A stretch of DNA of 15,964 nt, taken from positions 1-15,964 of the forward strand of contig UQKO01000058.1 in the NCBI GenBank assembly GCA_900541575.1, in the 5' to 3' direction. The stretch comes from an uncultured Prevotella sp. (GTDB taxonomy: Bacteria > Bacteroidota > Bacteroidia > Bacteroidales > Bacteroidaceae). Below, one piece after another: positions 8,209 through 15,005 of the stretch. The position numbers were made by a program, and so were the translations under genes. The notes below the pieces were generated by a model that was not told where the DNA came from, made no database searches, and saw only the letters and a list, made by a program, of their open reading frames with translations. Position 1 is the stretch's first letter, and each line of letters opens with the position of its first letter.

Positions 8209-9957
8209 ATGAAACGACAATTACTTGCGCTTGCATTCCTTGCAGCAGGTCCTATTTCTGCCCTAGCCCAGTATCAGCTGCCGAACTCGGACTTTGAGTC
8301 GGACTTTGTGGAGGCATATAAATGTACAAAGATTGGAAAGAAGAAAACGCTTTACGAGCCCATTGGTTGGCATGGCTATGCTACCTTAGAGAGTAGCTAT
8401 GAGGCATGGTCTTCAAAAGTGAGAGTAGGAGAAAAACTTACCTCCTCTACAGATGTACGTACAGAGAGCAACTCAACGGGAAGTACAAAATGTGTATGCA
8501 TTACATCCAATAGTCCTATGTCGGGAGTTGTGGCCAATGGTGTGATGACAACTGGTCGTATTTACAATAAGAGCGATGATCCCAATGATGCTGCAAAGAA
8601 CTACAATTCCTCTGACCCTTCTTTCAACATATCTAGTAAAGAAGAAACTAAAATAACATACCCCAACAACCGCAGCTACGCCCAACCTTTCACAGGCAAG
8701 CCCGACAAGTTCACTGTATGGGTGAATTTCTGCCCAAAGAAACAAGATGGGTATGCCAGCGTAAATGCTGTAATCCACACGAATGCTCGCTATCAAGACC
8801 CCGAAGAGGCTGATAAATACAAGGCAGTAAAGGTTGCAGCAGCCAAGAACGATGCCATAGCCAACTACAACAATTGGCAGAAGCTAGAAATTGATTTCGA
8901 CTACTCTGTAGGTAATAAAGACAACGTGCCTGCCTACATCTTGGTATCATTTACCACCAACAAGACTCCTGGTGGCGGTTCTGATGGCGACCGTCTCTAC
9001 GTCGACGATCTCGCCATGGTCTACTACAACGACCTCAAAACCCTCACCTATGGTACGGGCAACGATGCGCAAGACCTCTTGGCCAAGGCTGGTAAAGCTG
9101 TGAACAACGTAGTAAGCATCAATGCTTCAGACCTTTTCTATGAGAAGAGCATGGTCAACTACAAGAAGGAGGGGCAAGGTGCCAACATCACTGAAGAGAA
9201 ATATGACCCCGCCACTTGCATCCTCACCATCAAGGTAGAAGCCAATGATATCTCTGTAAATGCTCAGAACTACACCATCTATAAGGTACAGTTTAAGAAG
9301 CCCATCACAATCTCAGATGATCAGGACGTAAGAACCACTGGGGATGACAACGCAAAAGTCATCATGACCCGCACCTTCAAGAAGGGTTGGAACACCATCT
9401 GCCTCCCCTTCAGCACTACGGCAGAGGCTCTCGGAGCTGCTAAGGTACAGAAGCTCACTAATTGCACAAACGACTTGATCAACTTCCAGAACGTTGATGG
9501 CAATATGGAGTGGAACACACCTTACCTCATCTACTTCAACGAAGAAAAGGCTTTCACAAGCGAGAATCCATTCATCTTCGCTGGTAGAGTGGCTGATTCA
9601 AACGAATCAACTAGAGTCCTTTTCTCCCCAATCATGATGATAGGCAACTATAAAGCCAACTTCTCTATGAAGGGCAAATACGGTGTAGTAGATCAGGATG
9701 GCGTACAGAGAATCATGAGCGGTGGCGAAGAAGCTACACTCGGTCCCTGCCGTGCTTACTTCACAGGAGATGGCGAACATCTTGCTAACGGCATGCTCAT
9801 CAGCTTCGATGGTCAGACCACGGGTATCACCTCTGCCGAACTGAATGCCGAGGGCGCTGCCGAAGATGCTCCTATTTACAACCTCCAAGGCGTTCGTGTA
9901 AACCACCTCACAAAGGGTGTATATATCAAGGGCGGCAAGAAGATTATCGTAAAGTAA
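8209..9957 (+). CDS. Exported PCMD-like surface protein with T9SS-like C-terminus
   Basis: A 582-residue secreted protein; signal peptide ends ALA-Q (cut after residue 20). Residues about 22-273 resemble a PCMD-type carbohydrate-associated domain: it opens YQLPNSDFESDF, has an EPIGWHGY stretch, and closes with GDRLYVDDLAMVYY. Residues 276-363 (LTYGTGNDAQDL...CILTIKVEANDI...YKVQF) are homologous to residues 447-521 of the preceding gene. Residues about 380-535 hold the TRTFKKGWNTICLPFSTT-type beta domain common before the C-terminus in Prevotella surface proteins. The end, IYNLQGVRV to GVYIKGGKKIIVK (556-582), resembles a short T9SS sorting segment. It lies 77 bp after its paralog and 38 bp before a 61-residue peptide gene, so the three may form an operon. 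Function beyond surface localisation is unknown. Confidence 0.8.
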   Translation: MKRQLLALAFLAAGPISALAQYQLPNSDFESDFVEAYKCTKIGKKKTLYEPIGWHGYATLESSYEAWSSKVRVGEKLTSSTDVRTESNSTGSTKCVCITSNSPMSGVVANGVMTTGRIYNKSDDPNDAAKNYNSSDPSFNISSKEETKITYPNNRSYAQPFTGKPDKFTVWVNFCPKKQDGYASVNAVIHTNARYQDPEEADKYKAVKVAAAKNDAIANYNNWQKLEIDFDYSVGNKDNVPAYILVSFTTNKTPGGGSDGDRLYVDDLAMVYYNDLKTLTYGTGNDAQDLLAKAGKAVNNVVSINASDLFYEKSMVNYKKEGQGANITEEKYDPATCILTIKVEANDISVNAQNYTIYKVQFKKPITISDDQDVRTTGDDNAKVIMTRTFKKGWNTICLPFSTTAEALGAAKVQKLTNCTNDLINFQNVDGNMEWNTPYLIYFNEEKAFTSENPFIFAGRVADSNESTRVLFSPIMMIGNYKANFSMKGKYGVVDQDGVQRIMSGGEEATLGPCRAYFTGDGEHLANGMLISFDGQTTGITSAELNAEGAAEDAPIYNLQGVRVNHLTKGVYIKGGKKIIVK

Positions 9958-9995
9958 ACTATTCACACATCGATTATCCAAAAGACTAACGAAAC

Positions 9996-10181
9996 ATGAA
10001 ACGTACATATATTGCACCCGAAGCCCTCGTCATCAAGATGACAACAGAGGATGCCATTCTTTCTCTCTCTGGCGAGTTGAGCGCAGGTGGCGGCGACAAC
10101 GTGCAGATTAAGCCTTCTGACGAAGAATACAATGGTTCATTCCAGAGCAACCGCTTCGAGTGGAACTCAGAAGAGGAATAA
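9996..10181 (+). CDS. Small MKRTYIAP-type protein, unknown function
   Basis: A 61-residue acidic protein starting MKRTYIAPEALVIKMTTE. It aligns without gaps over its first 18 residues with the 61-residue protein at 14420: MK(R/K)TYIAP, A10, hydrophobic residues at 11, 13 and 15, and E18. The C-terminus is acidic with one Trp (RFEWNSEEE). There is no signal peptide or membrane helix. Short proteins with an 'MKKxYIxP' start are common hypothetical genes in Bacteroidales, and I know no assigned function. The gene follows a large exported protein by 38 bp and is followed by a terminator, the same arrangement as its paralog. It could be a small partner, a regulator or a precursor peptide. Confidence 0.75.
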   Translation: MKRTYIAPEALVIKMTTEDAILSLSGELSAGGGDNVQIKPSDEEYNGSFQSNRFEWNSEEE

Positions 10182-10204
10182 TCCTCGCACTGACGAATAA
10201 ATTT

Positions 10205-10257
10205 ATAGGGCTACCCCTCTCTACTTTGTGAGAAGGGGTAGCCCTATTTGTTTGTTT
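10205..10257 (+). terminator. Strong intrinsic terminator of the 6425-10181 gene group
   Basis: A perfect 14-bp stem ATAGGGCTACCCCT (10205-10218) / AGGGGTAGCCCTAT (10234-10247), extendable into the loop, followed by TTTGTTTGTTT. It lies 24 bp after the stop of the small-protein gene. Confidence 0.9.
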
Positions 10258-10303
10258 CGATGTTACTCTTTCTGTGCTCTACCTACGATGATAGAGAACG
10301 CTT

Positions 10304-10330
10304 AAAATTTATTGTTGTCCGCTAAAGCTC
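10304..10330 (+). mobile_element. Short insertion-sequence end fragment
   Basis: AAAATTTATTGTTGTCC (10304-10320) followed by GCTAAAGCTC closely matches 14733-14759 (AAAATTTATTGCTGTCC followed by AGTAAAACTT), where it forms the left end of an IS-derived element. It is followed by ATAGGCAGTGGGGGC (10338-10352), which is shared with the palindrome at 3471-3650. No transposase is present here. Confidence 0.6.
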
Positions 10331-10435
10331 TTGCCCAATAGGCAGTGGGGGCAAAGCGAGACGCATCGCTAAATGGATGATAAAAAGCTATACACACCTT
10401 TCTTCGATGAAAATATCATCGCTGCAAGAACGTAT

Positions 10436-10503
10436 AGCTGTTCGCAAATAAGCTTTTAGCCGTTTGCAAACAGGCATCCTGCCGTTCACAAATGCCCATC
10501 CTT
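10436..10503 (+). repeat. Degenerate 22-23-bp tandem repeat, three units
   Basis: Three diverged units at 10436-10457, 10458-10480 and 10481-10503 share the pattern GC(T/C)GTT(C/T)(G/A)CAAA. A separate hairpin, CGATGA / TCATCG, lies just upstream (10405-10421). No coding potential is seen from 10331 to 10574. Confidence 0.5.
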
Positions 10504-10574
10504 CCATCGTACACCGCTCGGTGGAAGAACTATCAAAACGGGACGGAAAAGCCTTCGTTTAGGCTTGATAATAA

Positions 10575-10650
10575 ATGCTATCCAGTAAAACATTGCAAGC
10601 AACATAAATAGGGGCTGATTCTTCTCACCAGAAATCAGTCCTTTGGGCTA
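10575..10650 (+). mobile_element. IS4-like left-end remnant with internal hairpin
   Basis: GCTATCCAGTAAAAC (10577-10591) and the following 60 bases run parallel to 14742-14815: the terminal sequence, an A-rich spacer, then a hairpin (GGGCTGATT 10612-10620 / AATCAGTCC 10633-10641) and a short T-rich run. Terminator-like hairpins just inside an IS end are common and shield the transposase from outside transcription. The transposase is absent. Confidence 0.6.
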
Positions 10651-10675
10651 TTTTGCATAAGATAGGCAGTTAAAG

Positions 10676-10830
10676 TTTCGGATTTAGTTCCAAACGGGCT
10701 GAATTATCGCAAACCTCAGCAATCAAGCTTGCTTGAATTGCTGAGCCGCAGCCGATAATGCATAGCAAAGCCCAGGGCAGCGCCCTAAGTATAATGGCAA
10801 TCAGTAAGACGCCCTGTAAGGGCAGAAGCA
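10676..10830 (-). repeat. Interspersed palindromic repeat, inverted copy
   Basis: Read on the minus strand this gives GCCCTTACAGGGC (10811-10823), AGGGCGCTGCCCTGGG (10771-10786), the near-palindrome around AATTCAAGCAAGCTTGATTG (10721-10740), and the end block TTCAGCCCG ... CTAAATCCGAAA (10676-10703). The order is the same as in the + copy at 6018-6275, while spacers differ. A further fragment, CTTTTGCCCTTACAG, follows at about 10879-10893. Non-coding. Confidence 0.85.
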
Positions 10831-10956
10831 TTCATCCTTATGGAGATTTTGCTCAATGACTGTGCCATATTTATTACGCTTTTGCCCTTACAGGTAGGGT
10901 GTTCAAAATTGGCATCAAAAGCGAGACCACTTTTTAGGCTGTTTTGAGTGTTTTGA

Positions 10957-10964
10957 TACGTTTG
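10957..10964 (+). promoter_or_regulatory. Possible -7 promoter box
   Basis: TACGTTTG fits TAnnTTTG exactly. It lies 76 bp before a short hydrophobic frame at 11033-11158. No convincing -33 element, and a single 6-of-6 match of this kind can occur by chance. Confidence 0.3.
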
Positions 10965-11032
10965 GTAACAAGGTTTTCCATAAGATATTTTTCTCGCCAA
11001 AGAGTAATATCTTTAATCCTTGTCCTGCATAA

Positions 11033-11158
11033 GCGTTCTTTGACATTGTATATTTAATCGACGTGTTTGGCGGTTTTGTTACAGCCATCATTTTTTATTA
11101 CTTCACCAACTGGCTCTACCTACGTCGCAGAGCACGCATTTTAGGGGCAGCAGCTTAA
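11033..11158 (+). other. Possible small membrane peptide or gene remnant
   Basis: Between TAA 11030-11032 and TAA 11156-11158 there are 41 open codons without ATG; GTG at 11063 would give 31 residues. The translation contains VFGGFVTAIIFYYFTNWLYL followed by RRRARILGAAA, that is, a hydrophobic helix with a positive flank, as in a real membrane segment. It may be a tiny membrane protein, the tail of a decayed gene, or chance. I do not recognise it. Confidence 0.25.
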
Positions 11159-11275
11159 GCCCCCTCGTGCCCCTTGCCCACCCCTTACGCACTCAATTTA
11201 TGCCATTTTTTGCCACTCCGTAAGCATTGGCAAGAGACAATATGCTAAAAAAAACAACATTTTTTTTGAAAAAAA

Positions 11276-11307
11276 CTTGCACGCTTGTAGCAAAACCCCT
11301 ACATTTG
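11276..11307 (+). promoter_or_regulatory. Promoter upstream of the large lectin-like protein gene
   Basis: TACATTTG (11300-11307) matches the Bacteroidetes -7 box and is followed by CAC, like the promoters at 229 and 3807. CTTG at 11276-11279, 20 bp upstream, is an acceptable -33 box. If used, the transcript starts near 11314. Confidence 0.6.
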
Positions 11308-11313
11308 CACCAT

Positions 11314-11833
11314 ACAAACGATTGGGAATCAAGCAGAATGTAAACCCCTTGTGGGCAAACCGCGTAGCCTACCTACTACCTACCTTATTTTCGGCACGCG
11401 TTAAATAAAAAGGGTTTCCACCCACTTCTCTTCAAAATGAGGGGGAGCGGAAGGTGAACTTTGAGGCAATGAAAAGCCTCTTGATGACCAATCAACAATC
11501 TTAAAAGAGGAAAAACTCAAAATTATTGAGGGATGAAGCACGACAGCCTAACAGCCAATGCTTATGGCGTTTAAAACATTGCAGCCCTACCTTTAAGGTG
11601 CGCTACAAATTGCGGATCGTTCAACGCGAGCAATGGTAGTTGTTCCCCTTCAAGGTGAGGCCATTTGTCGTATAACTACCTACACCGTCCCTTTGCATTG
11701 CGCAGTGTTTTGCTGGGCTTGCAGCGTCTTTGCTCTGTGCTAACTTGGTTTTTACCGTGCTTGCTGTCTACTTTCCTCTTTTGTAGCCCCCATTCTCTAT
11801 CATTCCGAGAACTATTTTTAAAAAAATACACAA
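11314..11833 (+). other. Long non-coding leader of about 520 nt
   Basis: Between the promoter at 11300 and ATG 11834 there is no convincing gene. It contains several local symmetries: CTACC repeats (11368-11384), GGGTTTCCACCC near 11410, GAGGC/GCCTC (11463-11480), ACCTTTAAGGT (11589-11599) and GGTAGTT 11635-11641 / AACTACC 11674-11680. A pyrimidine-rich part follows at 11690-11800. A 95-codon frame starting at 11665 overlaps the real gene out of frame and is not protein-like. I recognise no known riboswitch class. A second promoter inside the leader cannot be excluded. Confidence 0.4.
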
Positions 11834-14374
11834 ATGAAAAAAATTACTTACTTCTTGACAGCACTCTTCACATGGATGTTTGCTGTCACCGCTTCGGCAG
11901 AAGGTGGCCTCACCGTTGCCACAAGCTACACAGCCGCAGAAAATCTGACTGACGGCTACTATGTGTTGAAAACCCTGAGTAAGAACGTAACGGGTTACAT
12001 TTATCACAATCCTGCTAACAGCGGCCGTCCTTTCCGTCAAAAGATTGAGGCTAATATTCCACTTTCTGCTGTTGGAATGAATATGGAGTATGTTTGGAAG
12101 CTAACTAAAAACACTACAGACGGAACCTTTACTCTTCAGAATGTAGGTACTCAAGGTTACTTTCCCGCAGAAAATGGTCATGGACAAAACTTTGCGAATT
12201 CAACAGAAGCTTCAAACGCGGCTAATTTGAAGTTTAGTTCCGCTGATGGAATTACGCTTGATGGTGGTGTGCTTTTGTATGAAACCAATCACAAAGGCGA
12301 AAAAGACCAAGACTTATACATCTACGCCAATACCACAGATGAAAATAACCTTTCATATTGGGAAGGTGGTTCTATTAGTAATGCAATCGTTCAGTTCGCC
12401 TTCTATAAGGTGAATAACTTGGTCGAATCACAAATCGCTTCTTACACTATCAATTACAAGGTGGGTGACAATACTGTTTTTTCTACTACAAATAAAGGTG
12501 TAAAGGGCGAGACTTTTTCTGTAGCACCAACATCAGAGCCAACAAAAATATCTAACTACTACCTTACTAAAGAAGCCCTTACTGGCGACCTTGTTCTCTC
12601 TGACGACAACAAAGTGTTCAATGTTGTTTATAGCAAGGGTACTGTTCCTTTCACCTTCTCAACTGCCGAAAGCAAAACTTGGTACACATTGTCATTACGT
12701 AATAAAAATAATTCAGGTGCAGGTAACTATTTGATTCGCCAAGACAATAATAACATCAAAACTGGTAATAATGATGGTTTAAGCAAATTCGATGCAGCCA
12801 ATGTAACCACCTTCGAGCGTTTTAATGGAGGTGTTTGGGCCTTTGTTGAAAGTGGCTTTGGTGTAAAGCTCATGAACAAGTTTACTGGCACTTATGTTAA
12901 AGTTGATGGTGGCGACCATAAAGCAAAATTGGATGCTACGGGTACTGTCTTCTATGTGCAAACAACATCTGCTGAGGGTGCTAAATTCAGCTTGCAGTAT
13001 GACGGAAAAAGCTATTTAGGCGACCATAAAGAAGGTAATCTTGGAACTTGGACGGATAACGGAGCCCAAAATGATAATGGTTCAGGTTTCGCTATTCACG
13101 ACGCCAACCTTGATGCTTATGTAAATGTAGGTAAATCAGCTGCAACCGCCAGCCTCACTGCCCTTACCGCTAATGAAGAAGTAGCAGGTATGCTTACTAT
13201 CAACACAGTTGCTTCAATTGCAGCTGCAAAGACAGCCGTACCGTCTGCTACTACTTTGGATGCTTTGAACGCAGCTTATGCTAAATCGTATAATGTTGAC
13301 CCCACAGCTTACTATCGTATAAAGAATGTGAATGCTAATGATAATCAAAATGCATACGTTAGCTCAGAAAACATCTTTGTAGGTACTGACGGCCAACTCT
13401 CAACTTCATACAACGCCAACACTAATTTAGACCGTGTCGTACGTCGTGTTTCTGCTACTGGAAACTACGCTTCGCAACTTTGGCAGTTTGTTGACAACAA
13501 CAACGGTACTTTCAAACTGAAAAATGCCAACACGGGTTGCTGCTTGGGTAGTTACAAATCAGATGGTGCTGCCCTTGAAATGCCTATTGACAATAAGCAT
13601 GCTGGTGAATATACCCTAAAGGCAACAACTACATCTTTAACAGGTGTTACTAACGATGGCAAAAGCATGCTTCAGTTGGTTACCGAAGGTTATCACACCA
13701 TGAATGCGTGGGGTGGTGCTGGTGCTCAAACCATTGCTAATTATGACAACCAAGACGGTGACAAAGGTAACTACTGGCAATTCATTAAGGTAACTACCGT
13801 GCCTGTAAGAATTAGCGCTGCTAACTATGCTACAGTAGCTTATCCTTTCGCAGTGAAAGTGCCTACTGAAAGCGGAGTGAAGGCTTATGCCGTTTCAGCT
13901 GTTAACAATGGTGTGCTCGAACTCAGCGAAATCACTGATGGCATTATCGCAGCTAACCAGGGTGCTATCCTTTACCACGAAGGTGAAACAACTGCAAACC
14001 TCGAAATCACAAACGAAGCAGCTACTTACGCTGGCGAGAACAAGCTCAAAGGCGCAACAGCTAAGCGCACAGGCTTTGCTGCTAACGCCACTTACGTTTT
14101 GGCGCTTAACTCAGCTAACCAAGCAGCCTTCCTCAAGAGCGAACTCACTACAGTACCTGCTAACAAGGCTTATGTTTTGGCTTCAGCTCTTCCTGCTGCC
14201 GAGGCTGGTGCGCAAGCCCTCAACTTTGGCTTTGGCGAGGTTACAGGCATTAATGGCGTAAACGCTGATAGCAACAATGCTGTTGAATACTACGACTTGA
14301 ACGGCCGTCGCGTACTTTATCCTGCTAACGGCATCTTTGTTACTAACACTGGCAAAAAGGTGTTCATTAAGTAA
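11834..14374 (+). CDS. Large exported lectin-like surface protein with T9SS-like C-terminus
   Basis: An 846-residue secreted protein; signal peptide ends ASA-E (cut after residue 22). Residues about 36-195 form a beta-trefoil/lectin-like block (DGYYVLKT, EYVWKLT, GTFTLQNVGTQGYF). Residues about 202-270 are a small beta domain resembling bacterial Ig-like or MucBP-type repeats (YTINYKVGDNTVFSTT). A second lectin-like block spans about 274-440, and an Ala-rich helical linker about 440-490. A third block (YYRIKNVN ... QLWQFVDNNNGTFKLKNANTG ... YWQFIKV) runs about 493-652. Residues about 655-800 are the Ala-rich beta domain often found before the C-terminus in Prevotella surface proteins. The end, YYDLNGRRV to GKKVFIK, resembles a short T9SS sorting segment. 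Likely binds glycans at the cell surface; no catalytic motif is seen. A 61-residue protein gene follows 45 bp downstream. Confidence 0.8.
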   Translation: MKKITYFLTALFTWMFAVTASAEGGLTVATSYTAAENLTDGYYVLKTLSKNVTGYIYHNPANSGRPFRQKIEANIPLSAVGMNMEYVWKLTKNTTDGTFTLQNVGTQGYFPAENGHGQNFANSTEASNAANLKFSSADGITLDGGVLLYETNHKGEKDQDLYIYANTTDENNLSYWEGGSISNAIVQFAFYKVNNLVESQIASYTINYKVGDNTVFSTTNKGVKGETFSVAPTSEPTKISNYYLTKEALTGDLVLSDDNKVFNVVYSKGTVPFTFSTAESKTWYTLSLRNKNNSGAGNYLIRQDNNNIKTGNNDGLSKFDAANVTTFERFNGGVWAFVESGFGVKLMNKFTGTYVKVDGGDHKAKLDATGTVFYVQTTSAEGAKFSLQYDGKSYLGDHKEGNLGTWTDNGAQNDNGSGFAIHDANLDAYVNVGKSAATASLTALTANEEVAGMLTINTVASIAAAKTAVPSATTLDALNAAYAKSYNVDPTAYYRIKNVNANDNQNAYVSSENIFVGTDGQLSTSYNANTNLDRVVRRVSATGNYASQLWQFVDNNNGTFKLKNANTGCCLGSYKSDGAALEMPIDNKHAGEYTLKATTTSLTGVTNDGKSMLQLVTEGYHTMNAWGGAGAQTIANYDNQDGDKGNYWQFIKVTTVPVRISAANYATVAYPFAVKVPTESGVKAYAVSAVNNGVLELSEITDGIIAANQGAILYHEGETTANLEITNEAATYAGENKLKGATAKRTGFAANATYVLALNSANQAAFLKSELTTVPANKAYVLASALPAAEAGAQALNFGFGEVTGINGVNADSNNAVEYYDLNGRRVLYPANGIFVTNTGKKVFIK

Positions 14375-14419
14375 TCAACCCATTTATTTTTTCAAAAAAC
14401 AAAAAAACGAATTACGAAA

Positions 14420-14605
14420 ATGAAAAAGACATATATTGCCCCTTCAGCCGTTTGCTTTAACTTGGTTGCTGAAGGCATGATGGCCGCAAGTGATCCTAAG
14501 AGCATTAATTACTCTTCGGACGAAACGGTAACTAACGAAAATAAAGTACTCTCAAACGACAAAATTTGGGACAACGACCTTTGGGGTACAGCTAACAAGG
14601 ACTAA
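14420..14605 (+). CDS. Small MKKTYIAP-type protein, unknown function
   Basis: A 61-residue protein starting MKKTYIAPSAVCFNLVAE, the same length and the same start signature as the protein at 9996. After E18 it has GMMAAS, then a polar Asn/Asp/Ser-rich tail with two tryptophans (KIWDNDLWGTANKD). There is no signal peptide. It lies 45 bp after a large exported protein and is closed off by a terminator, repeating the arrangement at 8209-10257. The conserved head with a free tail resembles a recognition leader with a variable cargo, but no maturation or export gene is nearby, so that reading is speculative. No function is known to me. Confidence 0.75.
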   Translation: MKKTYIAPSAVCFNLVAEGMMAASDPKSINYSSDETVTNENKVLSNDKIWDNDLWGTANKD

Positions 14606-14609
14606 CCCC

Positions 14610-14710
14610 CTCATCAGCTGATGAGCTACACCCCGTAGCATAACATTACGGCAAGCGCCACACAACGAACACTCTGTGCTTAAAGGAGTGAACGCTGTGC
14701 GGCGCTTTTT
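14610..14710 (+). terminator. Perfect palindrome and intrinsic terminator
   Basis: CTCATCAGCTGATGAG (14610-14625) is a perfect 16-bp palindrome five bases after the stop codon. A terminator follows: AAGCGCCACACA (14653-14664) pairs with TGTGCGGCGCTT (14696-14707) with one mismatch. An inner CACTC/GAGTG pair lies in the loop, and the stem ends in five Ts. Confidence 0.85.
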
Positions 14711-14738
14711 GTGTAACAATAAGTAGGTTTTCAAAATT

Positions 14739-14913
14739 TATTGCTGTCCAGTAAAACTTTTTCAAACAAAATAATTTAGGGCTGACACTTCTCACGAGGT
14801 ATCAGCCCTTTTGCCTTTCTTTGTTTTTGCTAAATAAAAATAGAACCATGAGCAAAGATAGTCATTTTACTGGACAGCAATATTGGGGGATATTTTTGTT
14901 TGAAAAAGTTTTA
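14739..14913 (+). mobile_element. IS4-like (DUF4372-type) end turned into a 143-bp mini-element
   Basis: TATTGCTGTCCAGTAAAA (14739-14756) and its perfect complement TTTTACTGGACAGCAATA (14866-14883) bound a 145-bp segment. Inside are a terminator-like hairpin (GGGCTGA/TCAGCCC, about 14779-14808, with Ts) and an ATG at 14848. From that ATG the frame reads MSKDSHFTGQ, the usual N-terminus of DUF4372-type IS4 transposases, then QYWGIFLFEKVLDL and a stop at 14920-14922. The family match ends exactly where the inverted repeat ends. A second perfect 20-bp inverted pair, 14752-14771 with 14894-14913, begins ten bases beyond. No functional transposase remains. Confidence 0.65.
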
Positions 14914-15005
14914 GACCTATAGGTCAAAATGCAGGATGACATAGCCTCTCATCGCCTATAAACACAGATGATTTCAAAGCTTGAAAGTTTTCAGATGCCA
15001 AATCA

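Noticed and set aside
10785..11000. 71-codon minus-strand frame
   Set aside because: It covers repeat fragments and A/T-rich intergenic DNA, with no motif or start context.
11665..11952. 95-codon frame overlapping the start of the lectin-like gene
   Set aside because: Out of frame with a gene that has a clear signal peptide; the Cys/Leu/Phe-rich peptide reflects pyrimidine-rich leader sequence.
9996..14605. The 61-residue proteins as confirmed RiPP precursors
   Set aside because: No GG-type leader, modifying enzyme, peptidase-transporter or radical SAM gene lies in the window; only the conserved head and free tail hint at it.
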